This document shows positions 10,823 through 21,195 of a DNA stretch of 64,000 nucleotides, in pieces. Below the pieces are notes generated by a model. It had not been told where the DNA came from and did not search any database. It saw nothing but the letters and a program-made list of their open reading frames with translations. The translations under genes and the position numbers were made by a program. The stretch's first letter is position 1; each line of letters begins with the position of its first letter. The DNA is from Heterodera schachtii (taxonomy: Eukaryota; Nematoda; Chromadorea; Rhabditida; Heteroderidae): the NCBI GenBank assembly GCA_023374025.1, contig SIJG01000010.1, positions 1,068,300-1,132,299 on the forward strand, in the 5' to 3' direction.

Positions 10823-12223
10823 ATGCAGCAACTCCTCCAAAACAAAACATCGGACAAAGGATATGGGATGAAAAAACCGCAGAGGAAAGGAGAGCAAATT
10901 AGCGCGTTGGAATTTGTTCTAACAATGGAACGACTCCCGGAACTGAATGGAACGGAAGGAAGCAACAAAGTTCGGAAATTTTTCAGCACATTTTCGTCGG
11001 CAACAGAAGAATGGCCGGAGAGTCGCCGAATTTCAGCGTTGGAAAGCAAAATCAGTGGAAAGGCTGAACGCGCATTTGACGCCGTGATGAAACATCAGCC
11101 GAAAAATGTCAACGAAATTTGCCGCAAAATGGAAGGAATTTTGAGCGAGTGGGACTGCACCGAAACGCGGGCATTCAACGAATTGTGGGAAGGAGTGAAG
11201 CGAAGACCGGCAGAAACGTTGGACGAATTCGCGGAACGACTTTATGGCATTGTTGACCGCGCTCACCCAGGTTTGCCGCCAGGCTTTGTCAGCGATTTTG
11301 CGATAAAGCACTTAATTCGTGCTATGGGAAACCCGCAAATTTCGGTTGGATTGGAGTTAGCGCGCCGTCAAGGCATGAGCTTCGACAGCTTCGTCGCTCT
11401 CGCAGTACGCGCAGAAGAAGTGCAAAAAGCCACGAAATCGGCTGAGTCTATAAAACGGCACCGGCCAAATTTTCAACAGAAACCGACAGTTCCACTACAA
11501 AAAATTTTCGCACCAAGGACGAAACCGATCGTTTGCTACAACTGCAACAAAATCGGGCACATTTCCCGCAACTGTAGACTAATTGAGCGGAAGCACTTCA
11601 ACTGTTCACCAAAAGCGCCGCAACATCAAAATTTTGTGAAAAAGCTCGCCGATTTTCGAAAAAATTCGGAAGGTGAGAAGAAACCGAACGATTTGAGGTT
11701 GTCTAACCAATCACCGGCACAACGAACGAATACGGAAGCTAAATTGAAGACGACCAACCGACAGCGCAATGCGTCCTCGTCAAAATTCAGTGTAAAAGCA
11801 GTAAGCAAGAAGGAAAATTCGGCCGAAATTTCAAATTGCGTCTTAAATGCAATTGTTGCTGCGTTGGTTGTGTTCGCCGGCGTATTTTCGCAGGAAAAAT
11901 CAAAGTCTGAACGAATTTGGAAAAGCAAAAGCCCAACGAGGAACACCGACGAAGTGAAAGGACGGAAATCAAATGGAAAATTGGGGACAATTTTTTCGCC
12001 GAAGGCCGGGGAGGAAAAGGCGAAAGTCGAAGCAGCCAATCTTGAAAATTTGTTGAAAATCGGCAAAAGCCTGAATTTTCCAAATTATGATCGGAAGTGT
12101 GCGCAAGAAGCTGCCGCTGATGAATTTATCAGGCCAGGTCAAAAGTCTGAGACTCGTTTTGTCCGTCGTTTTTACAGGTGTGATCCTGCAACGCGACTCC
12201 ATGCCGAAATGATCCACTGCTGA
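10823..12223 (+). CDS. gag: Retrotransposon Gag protein, copy 2
   Basis: 466 residues with the same translation as the gene at 8597-9997, including the CX2CX4HX4C knuckle and the leader of about 450 bp. Identity over the whole 2226-bp unit means that the duplication is very recent, is kept uniform by gene conversion, or is an assembly duplication. The sequence alone does not decide between these. Confidence 0.9.
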   Translation: MQQLLQNKTSDKGYGMKKPQRKGEQISALEFVLTMERLPELNGTEGSNKVRKFFSTFSSATEEWPESRRISALESKISGKAERAFDAVMKHQPKNVNEICRKMEGILSEWDCTETRAFNELWEGVKRRPAETLDEFAERLYGIVDRAHPGLPPGFVSDFAIKHLIRAMGNPQISVGLELARRQGMSFDSFVALAVRAEEVQKATKSAESIKRHRPNFQQKPTVPLQKIFAPRTKPIVCYNCNKIGHISRNCRLIERKHFNCSPKAPQHQNFVKKLADFRKNSEGEKKPNDLRLSNQSPAQRTNTEAKLKTTNRQRNASSSKFSVKAVSKKENSAEISNCVLNAIVAALVVFAGVFSQEKSKSERIWKSKSPTRNTDEVKGRKSNGKLGTIFSPKAGEEKAKVEAANLENLLKIGKSLNFPNYDRKCAQEAAADEFIRPGQKSETRFVRRFYRCDPATRLHAEMIHC

Positions 12224-12276
12224 CACCCTTGCCGCCCCTTTCAACGCCGAATGCACTACCGATGTACCCAAAGCGC

Positions 12277-12573
12277 TGAGGACATCGCTTCGTAGAGGGC
12301 GAGGATGTGCTATCATTGTGATTTAAAATATATTTGGCGTTTTGTTATTTTAATTTGTGTCATTTTTCTTTTGTGATTTTTGGAGTTAGTTGTCAGTTTA
12401 TGCAGTCGTCAGTTCCCTATTGATTTGTCTTCGCCTTATTTAATTTGAAATAAATAATTGTCTTCGGCATTGGGCTGTGTATTGTGTTTGCTTTGGGTTG
12501 TTGTCTTTTGCTGTGTGCTGTGCAACAACAACTTTATTAAAGCCCCCCTGACAACGCTATCTGTTTTTACGAC
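12277..12573 (+). repeat. LTR 3
   Basis: 297 bp. It differs from the other two by one extra T in 'aatttgaaataaa' and a C-to-T change in 'gggttgttg'. It is followed directly by F-box-like exon 4 sequence (from about 12574) with no repeated target bases. Confidence 0.88.
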
Positions 12574-12840
12574 TATGCCGCGTTAAATGAAAATTCGGGC
12601 AATTTGAACAATGTCAGCTTTTCGTTTTATGGAAATTGCATTGGGTGAGTGGAAACGGCTTTGCCTTAATTAAAATAAAAATTGCGCTTAATTTAGGCCA
12701 TTGTCGCCACCGTCAGAAGAAGAAGCGGGACAAAGCGCCGGAAAAGAGTCGACGTATTGTGACATTAATGGATTAATCCCTCTACAGAAATTAAAATATT
12801 TTGAATTTTCTTTTTGTATACTCATGGGTTTCCAATCGAC
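12574..12840 (+). pseudogene. F-box-like family, end of exon 4 plus exon 5 (copy 8)
   Basis: The plus strand reads AALNENSGNLNNVSFSFYG, a normal GT..AG intron, then PLSPPSEEEAGQSAGKE, the same exon 5 variant as the copy at 3731-4317. It begins exactly at the LTR edge, so everything 5' of it was removed. The gene on the other side of the retroelement (7090-7826) is on the opposite strand and is not its missing half. Confidence 0.82.
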
Positions 12841-13905
12841 AAATTATGATTCCTCATAGTTTTTGTAATTGACACATATTTATCATTTTTTAAAGAAAAT
12901 CCGTACAAATTGAAGTAATCCCAAAAATCAGCCTTCTTTTATTGAAAATCTGTTAACAAATTACACACAAATTTACAAAATTTTCCCCAGCGGCGCCTAT
13001 CGGCATCCCCGGACCCCCTTTCCTTCCCAAAAGTTTTTTGGAAAAAGTGAGCCGAAAAAAAGTGTGTGAAAAGTAATCTGATTTTTTAATAATATTCGAT
13101 CATTTGAGTCAAAAAATTTATTGTTTGAAATAAAATAAATTTGATTTGAAAATTTTCATTAATTTAATTAGCTTTAAATTTTGGATTCTATTAAATAAAA
13201 AACAAAATAAACCTTCAACTTCGCATCATTTTATGTAACTGAAATAAATTAAAACTGAATTTTTTTTAATTTCCGAGACCCAAAAAATTCTGAAGCCGTA
13301 AATCGGAATTCCGACCCCCCAAGATCGGAAATCGGATTTTTTCAAAAATAAAAATATAATAAAAAATTTTCTAAATATTTTAATTGGCTAAATTTTTTCA
13401 AAAATGGTGATTTCAAAAATGTTTTTGGTTATCAGAATATTTTGCTTGAAAAATTTTTCAATGATTTATCAAAATCTTTTTTATGTCATTTTGCATTATT
13501 TTATAACATTTTTGGGAAAAGGAATGACTATTTACACGTTTTTTACAGCGCGCTTCTTTCAAATACTTTTTAGAAACATGGAGGAGGGTCCGGCGGTGCC
13601 GACAGGCGCCGCCGGCAAAATTTTGTAATTTTTACTGCGATTTGTTATAGATTTTGTCCAAAAAATTACAAAATTTTGCGATTTTGAGTAAATTTGCAAG
13701 AAACTTAAGGATTTTTAGGGTCCGGACGTGACGATTTTAAAAATTTTAGTTCAATTTATTAACAGAAATTGTACAAAAATTACTAATTTTTTGAAAAAAA
13801 AATTCCAAAAACTCCGACTTTTCATCAAAAATTTCGGAAACCGGAAGTCGGAATTCCGACGACCAAAATTTTTCGGAAATCGAATTCCGTGCCATCCCTG
13901 CTCCA
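12841..13905. repeat. Intergenic DNA with two inverted GC-palindrome repeats and a hAT-type end
   Basis: A+T-rich, with no gene. It holds a reverse copy of the GC-palindrome repeat (core about 12985-13020) and a forward copy (about 13575-13620, ggcggtgccgacaggcgccgcc). The two face each other. A 'gtgccatccctg' terminus at about 13892-13904 matches the TIR of the hAT element at 53685. Sequence like 'cggaattccgac' lies on its inner side, as in that element. It is probably a decayed hAT-derived MITE. Confidence 0.6.
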
Positions 13906-14016
13906 CACGCTTAAAAGGCCATTCATTGGCACTCCGCCAATGCAGCACTCGATCACAGCGGTGGGGGTCGACTGGGCGCCAGCTCAACTGGGCGTAATCC
14001 CCTTTTCCTTCCTTAC

Positions 14017-14076
14017 CAGGGATGGCATTCCGAGGCCTCAAAAAATTTTGTAAATCGGAATTACGTGCCATCCCTG
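14017..14076. mobile_element. Very short hAT-type MITE, two TIRs nearly back to back
   Basis: Starts CAGGGATGGCATTCCGAGG and ends CGTGCCATCCCTG, the termini of the hAT family at 53685-55461, but only 60 bp apart. The flanks do not show a matching 8-bp duplication, so this may be a recombined pair of ends and not an independent insertion. The 110 bp to its left (13906-14016) is unusually G+C-rich and unrecognised. Confidence 0.55.
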
Positions 14077-14084
14077 CTCCAAAT

Positions 14085-14831
14085 GAATTCGACATCGTGA
14101 AGCCAAAGTCGACAATGTTCAAATCGTCTCAATTTTGGTTATCCCATGAACCGCCGCGTCTCCCCAATTGGGCAAGCTTCATTATCCATCGGCTAATCCA
14201 TTCAGTTTCATTGTCAGCTTTTTGTTGGTACGTTCATTCACTAATTCAAATGGCACAAAAAACAATCGCTTCGGCGTGCCATCTTTTCCCAGGGGTCTGC
14301 AACCATTAGGACAGAATTTGGCCTGCAGAATATGCATATGGCTCATCAAAAATACCAATCGCATCGGGAAGATAAGCGGAATAGTCGGAGAGAATTGTTG
14401 ACGAAATGAGATGACGCAAATTGTCCAAATGAACAACATTATGTAAGGCCAGGCAACGAATGTTTGGCGCAAAAATGAGCAAAATTTCACGGACGAAAAC
14501 ATCCCAAATTGGGTTTGGCACTAATGCGAAAGTCAGCGCGAAGTGTCAGGGGTCTCCAAATTGTCAATTGGCTTTTTTCATTGAAATGTTTGTTTCACCA
14601 ACGCATTAAAGTGGGGCGAAAGAACTGCCAATTTGAGGCCGAGTGATGACGACCAAAAAATGGGAGAGTGGACACCAAAATGTCATAACAAATCCAATTG
14701 AAACTTCGAAAGAATAACTTGGATAAATGAATTTAATTTTTAAATTTCCTTACGTCGGTTTATTTTGGTGGCAATTAACACAATTTGCCGAATTTCGAAT
14801 GATGTCAACAAAGACAAGAATATGTATCATC
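14085..14831 (-). pseudogene. F-box-like family, degraded copy with leader exon (copy 9)
   Basis: Minus strand. The first exon (14753-14831) reads MIHILVFVDIIRNSANCVNC and ends in phase 2 at GT. A damaged F-box-like exon (about 14575-14697) reads FWSSSLGLKLAVLSPHFNA in a shifted frame. Exon 3 (about 14290-14527) reads PIWDVFVREILLIFAPNIR and YSAGQILS. It runs without an intron into exon 4 sequence (PFELVNERTNKKLTMK), which meets stops. The loss of intron 3 together with internal deletions suggests recombination between exons. It is non-functional. Confidence 0.75.
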
Positions 14832-15166
14832 GTTGGAGAATTTTTTTTTTTTGTAATGAGAGGTAATTGATTGTCACGGAAAAGGAATTGAAATTTTTAT
14901 ACCTAATTAATTGTGAGTAAATCTTTGTGAATGAATGAAATGAAAAAGATATCATTTTTGCTATAAAATGGCCTTGTTCCTCCTCCTCCTCCCCTTTCAT
15001 TAATTCACTCATATTTTCCCCGGTCATTTTATTGCCGTAATGTCTTCGATAATTCCGTACGTTTTTCTTTTTTCTTTTTACGACGTACATATCGCATTTC
15101 TTTTCTCTTTACAAGGGGTGCCAAATTAAAATTTTAATTAATTCATTTACAATTTACAATATTCAG

Positions 15167-16323
15167 CAAAGATTGTTGGCTCAAAGTGTTCGCTTTACTT
15201 CCGCCTTCTCAGCTTGGCCTCGGAATCGCTCTGATCAGTCGCCCATTTGACACCATTGTCGACGAACATTTCAATACACGCAGTTGGACATTGGACAAAG
15301 AATTACAAATTGGAAAGAAAAAGCAAGGGTTTGGCAGCAAAGAAGTGGAAATTGTCGGTGCCAACGGAGAAAAGCCATTGCCAATCCCTAAAATTCCGTT
15401 GCCTAACAATGTCATCGGATTCAATCGCATTACGTTCACGTAAGAATGGAGATACATTGAAATTGTTTTGGGGTAATTGTTTCTTTTTTCAGTTACTTCG
15501 ACCACAATGTCATCACTTTTCTCGGCCACTTCCACCGCTTTTTCGCTTCATCTACAACATCCTTGACGATTGCCACAGACGATGTTCGAATTTCGGAGTT
15601 CTTCGTGTCCACCATTTGGCCAATGTTCAGTGACTCCATTCGTGACATGTCTTTGACCATCTCTGGTTTTCGTCTATTGCGTCAATTGGCCCCGTCCATT
15701 CTCAACGATTGTCCATCTCTTCGTTTCGTCACGTTCGTTGGCAAAATTCTGCCCGAATTTCCACCCGATGATAGTGCCAATGCGACGGATGGTCAAGCGG
15801 TGGCAAAATGGCTGTTCACGCCTCGACCAAAGGATGAAATGAATGTTTTGAAATGTCGTGTTGCAGTTGAGCAATGGTCGTCAAGAATGGAACAAATCAA
15901 AGCGGTGATTTGGGTGTTCAATTCGTTTCTTTTGTGACTTTTTTTCCCCATTTTTAGGCATTTTCCGCTGCTTCTTCTCGTGTTTGCTTCTCCATTTTAT
16001 TTGAATTTTCGCCGTCCTCTTCGATTGACTCCGTTGTGCCATTTAAGTTGACCAATGAATTGACTGGCGAGAAATTGACTGGATCTAAATGTTTCAAAAA
16101 TGGGGTTTTGCTCATCCGTTGTTCAAGTGTCGTGAAAACACCAAATATGGAAAGAACGTTTATCAGACGAATGAATGAAGTCATCATTAAAATCGGAGAC
16201 GGCGGAGTCGACGATGGGTGAACAAATTATTTAAGAAAAATTCAATTTTTATGCATTTTTTTTGTTTTCAGGCTTCTAGACAATTCCCCTGGGCCAAATG
16301 GTCAGCATCAGAATGAATATTAA
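15167..16323 (+). CDS. Second-subfamily F-box-like protein, intact from exon 2 (copy 10)
   Basis: Exons at 15167-15439, 15493-15904, 15958-16217 and 16272-16323 have GT..AG junctions and matching phases and end in TAA. The F-box-like part reads CWLKVFALLPPSQLGLGIAL and ISRPFD. Exon 3 reads YFDHNVITFLGHFHRFFA, LAPSILNDCPSLRF and ATDGQAVAKWLFTPRP. Exon 4 reads FSPSSSIDSVVP and LTNELTGEKL. F-box proteins usually link substrates to SCF ubiquitin ligases through Skp1, but here the match is only to a short N-terminal motif, so that role is inferred. The usual transmembrane first exon is missing. An ATG-started alternative (MSSIIPYVFLFSF) lies upstream near 15040. Confidence 0.72.
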
Positions 16324-16769
16324 TTAATTGATGCAAAGTGTTCGTGACACCGAAATTGTTAATTGATGCGAAGTGTTTGTGACCGCGAAATGTTGCCATT
16401 TCACTATTATTGTATATGTGTATATGCAGTTGTATGTACTTATTTTTACTCTTCCCTTTCTCACAAATTCGTCCATTTCAATTGTGTATTTGATACGATT
16501 ATGCATTGATAAAAATGAAGCCATATCGAAATTCAGAAAATTTGAATTTTCGACTTTTCGAATTCAGGTGTTACACATATTTAATAGGCTAATTTTGAAA
16601 TTCTTAAGGTTTAGTCTCGGCATCGAGTTAAGCTTTTCTCTTCGTGTCTTGGAAAATTTTTGATTCTCATGTAAATAAATTTTTGAAGAATTGAAAAACA
16701 AATTTTTTTAATTAGGCGGTTTCAAAAATGCCGATTAAAATGGTGTTTTTTGGCTGGCAATCCGCTTTA
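16324..16769. other. Intergenic, no gene seen
   Basis: It repeats the sequence following the other second-subfamily genes ('ttaattgatgcaaagtgtt', compare 17760-17800 inverted and 4790-4830 inverted), then A+T-rich DNA. No repeat element is delimited. Confidence 0.5.
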
Positions 16770-17681
16770 AATTTTTCTTATGGCCATGCTCTTGAAATTT
16801 GCGTCGCCACACTTCGCCAACAATTCTCTCCAACTTCGACATTATTTCAATCAATTCGGATAATTTGTTGCCCGATGCCATTGGTGATGATGGGCCAAAT
16901 GCAACTGCTGGCCAAGCATTGGCCAAATGGTTGAACATTCCGACAAAAAATGGCCAACCGAAGCGATTGATTTGCTGTGGTGATACGTCAAAAGTCATTG
17001 AATTGGTCAACAATTTCAAAAAGGTGTGGTAACATTTTCGGGTACTTTTCTGTTTTGTGAACATACATCAAAATTTAAAAAAAATGGAAAAAACCTAAGA
17101 TTTTCTTGGGATAATTATTCATTTTGTGCCACCAAAAAACTCAGCATCTTTTTTTTGCATATTTTTGAAAATTTCGAGGTGTGTACACAAAACCGAAAAA
17201 TACCCATTTTCGTAAATTTTAAAAAACTGCATTTTTTTTTATATTTCCAAATGTTTAGGTATTTCTCCATGCCACCAACTCTTCTTCGGCCAACTACATA
17301 ATTCGATTTGAATATTTTGTATCAACGGAAATTGGGCCATTTGAATTGACGAACGAACGGACCAACGAAATGCTGACATTGGAGAAAGAAAAAAATGATG
17401 AAAATGTGGATGAAGAATATCCTAATTGCGATTTGCTGTTGAAGCGATGCCAAATTGGGGCGACAATTCAATGGGAGGAAGAAAATTTTGGAAATTTGAA
17501 CAAAGTCAACATTACTTTGTATGAAAATTGCATTGGGTGAGTGGCAACAGCTTTTGCTATAATAATCAATTTTAATTGCCCTTAATTTAGACCATTGTCT
17601 CCACCAGTGGCGGGCCAAATGAATGAAAAAAGTCCTCTTGAAATGAGTGCCGGGCCCAGCGGACAGCGAAAGAAAAAGTGA
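16770..17681 (+). pseudogene. F-box-like family, exons 3-5 (copy 11), right arm of inverted duplication
   Basis: Exon 3 (to 17023) reads RRHTSPTILSNFD, IGDDGPNATAGQALAKW and VNNFKK. Exon 4 is 17259-17536 and exon 5 is 17591-17681. The part from 16945 onwards is a near-identical inverted copy of 7090-7826. A one-base loss just before RRHTSP puts the upstream bases out of frame, and the sequence before 16770 is unrelated. Intron 3 contains the same MITE-like insert as the left arm (about 17036-17215). Confidence 0.85.
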
Positions 17682-17806
17682 ATCGCATTATTGTGAGAAG
17701 AAAGAGTAAAAATAAGTACATACAACTGCATATTTATATACAATAATAGTGAAATGGCAACATTTCGGGGTCACAAACACTTTGCATCAATTAATTAATT
17801 ATTCAT

Positions 17807-19284
17807 TCATTCACTTCGTTCTGATGCTAAACACTCGGCCTGGGGGAAGGAAGCGTCGAGAAGTCTGAAAAACAAAAAATGAACCGAAATTTTTTCAAAT
17901 TGTTCACCCAATTTCAATCCGTCCGCTCCAATGCCAATGAAAATTCGGCTCCCACGGTAAGTCGATTCTTTAATCCACTGGTCCAATGCCATCTCAATCT
18001 GCCCAATTGGACAACGGATGAGCACAAAGCGTTCCACCACCCCATGTTGTAACAGTGTCAATTGCTCGCCAGTCAATTCATTGGTCAACACAAATGGCAC
18101 GACGAAGTCAATCGAAGAGGACGGCGGAAATTCAAACAAAATGATGAAGCAAACACGAGAAGAAGCAGCGGAAAATGCCTAAAAATGGGCCAAAAAAGTC
18201 ACAAAAATGCAATTAAACACCCCGTGAAAATCACCGCTTTGATTTGTTCCATTCTTGACAACCATTGCGCAACCGAAAAGTCATGACAATGTAACAAATT
18301 TGGTACACCGTCCGGAGAAGGCGTGAACAGCCATTTTGCCACCGCTTGACCATCCGTCGCATTGGCACTGTCATCGGGCGGAAATTCGAAGAGAATGTCG
18401 CCATTGAAAATGACAATGTGAAGAGATGGACAATCGCTGAGAATGGACCGGGCAAACTGACGCAATCGGCGAAAACCAGAGGTGGTCAACCGCATCAATC
18501 GAATGGAGTCACCGAACATTGGCCAAATGGTGGACACGAAGAACTCCGGAAGTGGAACATTTTCATTCGAAATGGCCAAATATGCTGCAAATGAAGCGAA
18601 AAAGCGGTGAAAATGGCCGAGAAAAGTGATGACATTGTGGTCGAAGTAACTGAAATTAAGAAAAAGTGATCAAAAAACAATTTCAATGTATCTCCATTCT
18701 TACGAGAACGTAATCCGTTTGAATCCGATGACTTTGTTGGGCAACGGAATTTGAGGGATTGGCAAACGCTTCCAATTGGCATCGACAATTTCCATTTCAT
18801 TGGTGCCATTCCATCGCTTTTTCTCTCGAATTCGCAATTCTTTGTCCAATTTCCATTTGCGTGTTTTGAAATGTTCGTCCACGCGGCGGTCAAATCGGCG
18901 ACTGATCAGAGCGATTCCAAGGCCAAGCTGAGAAGGCGCAAGAAAAGCGAATACTTCGAGCCAACAGTCGGCGGATATGAAGCTGAAAAAAAGGAATTTT
19001 TATGAATTTTATTATTTTTATTTTTCAATTTTTTACATTTCTTTTTTGCTTTGGCGTCGTCGTTTTTTGACGTTGTCCCAAAAGAACCAAAGAATGGTGC
19101 CACAGCCGACCAACAGAAGAGACACGACGTACCAACTGAAAATGATGAAATGAATGAATAAAGAATGGAATGGGAAAGCAAAGAATGGGCCAAGCCAGGA
19201 AAAATGAGAAATTTTAGTTTCATTTTGAAGTTTTAGTGGGGCCGGCCGATGGGGTAAATTCTCAAATAAAATTATGAAATTCAT
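17807..19284 (-). CDS. Second-subfamily F-box-like protein with transmembrane first exon (copy 12)
   Basis: Minus strand. Exon 1 (19037-19284) starts at ATG and holds a transmembrane-like segment (IIFSWYVVSLLLVGCGTILW) followed by KKRRRQSKKE. It ends in phase 2 and fits exon 2 (18704-18982), which reads FAFLAPSQLGLGIALISRRF. Exon 3 is 18235-18649 (FPPDDSANATDGQAVAKWL) and exon 4 is 17908-18178 (PPSSSIDFVVPF, LTNELTGEQLTLLQ). Splicing exon 4 to the short last exon gives an early stop, because one base is missing near the donor compared with copy 10. Reading straight through this intron instead gives the normal LLDASF tail and stops at 17807. A membrane-anchored F-box-like protein would be unusual. 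Confidence 0.72.
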
Positions 19285-19667
19285 TGAAAATTTTCATCTT
19301 TGCATCCCTGCCCAAATTTTGGAGTAAAAGAAATGCGATACGATGTAAAAAGAAAAACGTACGGAATTCTCGAAGACATTACGCAACAAAATGACCGGGG
19401 GAAAATTATAAACGAATTAATGAAAGGGGAGGAGGAGGAAAAGGGTCATTTTATAGACGAAAAAGAGAAACTTTGGTAGGCATATACAGTGAGGTCGAAC
19501 AAAATACCGTATTTGGACCCCTCCCCCTGAATTACAACCCCCCTTTTGAGGGGGGTTGAAAAATAAAACCCCCGGGGGTTATATTACAGTAAATACGGTA
19601 GAAGTGGAGGGAGGGGGTCGAAAACCATTCAAATTTTCCATCATTAAAGCGCGCGGCTGAAATTTGG
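19285..19667. promoter_or_regulatory. Divergent upstream region with G/C-run hairpins
   Basis: Bases 19320-19480 are the conserved upstream flank of the second subfamily. Bases 19493-19625 contain nested inverted repeats (ACCCCCCTTTTGAGGGGGGT; AACCCCCGGGGGTT; 'accgtattt' and 'aaatacggt' on the two sides). A copy of the AACCCCCGGGGGTT part occurs at about 31745. No coding sequence is supported. Confidence 0.5.
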
Positions 19668-19725
19668 ACTTCACATGAATATATAATGAGGATGAAATAC
19701 AACTCACGCTTCATTTTTTGCTAAT
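19668..19725 (+). promoter_or_regulatory. Conserved core promoter of main-subfamily gene
   Basis: CTTCACATGAATATATAATG contains an E-box-like CACATG directly before a TATA-like ATATATAA. The block is conserved at 21867 and 25968, each about 85-110 bp before an F-box-like first exon. Conservation among diverged paralogs supports a promoter role. Confidence 0.6.
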
Positions 19726-19780
19726 TTTTTTTTTAATTTTCCTTGTTTTGGCTAAATTATTATTATTTTTTTAATAACAG

Positions 19781-21195
19781 AAGAAACCGTTGGGTTCATT
19801 TGTGACAGTATTTGGAAAACGACAAAGTCACCGCGTGACCATGAAAAAGAATCACCGAATTTTAAAGAAAATGTGAGAATTTATTGGGTTAAAAATTTAT
19901 GAAATTTCATTTTCAAGTCCGCTTCAACATATTTTTCTCATTTTCAGTTGGATTTGTACGGATGTTTGGATGGATATTTTGCCCAATTTTGATCGTCCTC
20001 AACTCGGCCTCAAAATGGCACTTCTTTCGCCACGTTTCAATGCGTTGGTCGACAAACACTTCGATGGCAGAAGCGAAATTCCACTTTTGAGTCAAATCAG
20101 AATTGCAAAGAAAGGAACAAAACTTCTATCTATGGTTACGAAGAGCAATCCGTTGCCCATCAAAATCCGCTTTAACAACCTTCGAATTGAGTAATTCAAA
20201 GAATTAACAAATGATGTAGCTAAATGCTTTCCTTTTCAGATACATTGGCCATTCCGTCATCGAATTTCTTCGTACCAACCGGAAAATTTTTGAGAAAGGC
20301 ACCAATTTGGATTTATATTTGGACTTGGATAATTTGCATTATGACAACAAAGGCATTGTCCAGCCAATTTGGAAATTTTTTGCTGATGAGATTTGGCCCA
20401 TTTTCGCGCCAAACATTCGGCATTTGACTGGCAATCATTTGGGCGATTTGCGTTGTCACATTTCACCGACAATTTTCACCGATTGCAACCAATTGAATTC
20501 AATCCGATCCGGCAATTTGTTGCCCGCGGCGATTGCTGATGATGGGCCAAATGCAACTGCTCGTCAAGCATTGGCCAAATGGGTGCAAATGCCGACAAAA
20601 AATGGGCAGCCGAAGCAATTGAGTTGTTGTGGCTCTACGTCAGAAACCAACGAATGGGTCGTCAATTTCAAAAAGGTGTGCCAATATTTTCGTAAAATTT
20701 TGGATTAATTGCCATTTGCTTTTCGTTTCCCATTTTTTAGGAATTTCTCCGTGCCAACTCTTCTGTCAGTTACATAATCCAATTCAAAACTTACACCTCA
20801 ATTGCGCAGTTTGAATTGGTGAACGAACGGACCAACGAAATGCTGACATTGGAGAAAAAAAGGATGATGAAAATATTGATGAAGAAGATGATGATGTTAG
20901 TGGTACTGAATATATCGATTTGGTGTTGAAGCGATGCCAAATTGGGAAGACAATTCAATGGGAGGACGAAAATTTGAACAAAATCGCTTTTGAGCTCTAT
21001 GGAAATTGCATTGGGTGAGTTGCAACTGTTTTTGTTTTTATTTGTCTTGACAATTTAATTTCCATTTCGTTTAGGCCGTTGTCTCCACCAAAAGCGGGCC
21101 AAATGATCGCAAAAAATCGTCTGAAAATGAATCCCGGGCCCAGCGGACAGCGCAAGAAAAAAAGAATGAATTATTGGGAAATGATTGATCATTAG
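19781..21195 (+). pseudogene. F-box-like family, five exons, start lost and frameshift in exon 4 (copy 13)
   Basis: Exon 1 (to about 19870) keeps KPLGSFVTVFGKRQSHRV but its start region is lost; an internal ATG (MKKNHRILKK) remains. Exon 2 (19947-20192) reads WICTDVWMDILPNFDRPQLG. Exon 3 (about 20239-20675) reads HSVIEFLRTNRKIFEKGTNL, IWPIFAPNIRHL and IADDGPNATARQALAKW. Exon 4 (20742-21014) has a one-base indel in an A run (about 20858) that breaks the acidic region, after which KRCQIGKTIQWEDEN continues. Exon 5 starts at 21075. An extra A makes its tail run into the conserved palindrome and stop at 21195. It is near-functional, and a homopolymer sequencing error is an alternative. Confidence 0.78.

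Larger units (their letters stand above)
7825..12573 (+). mobile_element. Tandem pol-less LTR retroelement: LTR-gag-LTR-gag-LTR
   Basis: Three direct LTRs start at 7825, 10051 and 12277, a spacing of exactly 2226 bp, and enclose two internal regions that I cannot tell apart by eye. Each internal region holds a priming-site-like stretch, a roughly 450-bp leader and one gag gene. No protease, reverse transcriptase, RNase H or integrase frame is present, and only about 53 bp separate the gag stop from the next LTR. This matches the non-autonomous 'TR-GAG' type known mainly from plants. The shared middle LTR is what unequal LTR-LTR recombination gives. The third LTR differs by an extra T and a C-to-T change. 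No target duplication is seen, and the two flanks are different F-box-like genes. Confidence 0.9.

Noticed and set aside
13404..13997. Plus-strand frames in the A+T-rich stretch between F-box copies
   Set aside because: Poly-Phe/Ile/Lys translations of A+T-rich repeat DNA, crossing a GC-palindrome repeat and a hAT terminus.
20858..20880. A true frameshift inactivating the gene at 19781-21195
   Set aside because: Not accepted as certain: the indel is in a run of A, where sequencing or assembly error is common. It is recorded as a pseudogene with this caveat.
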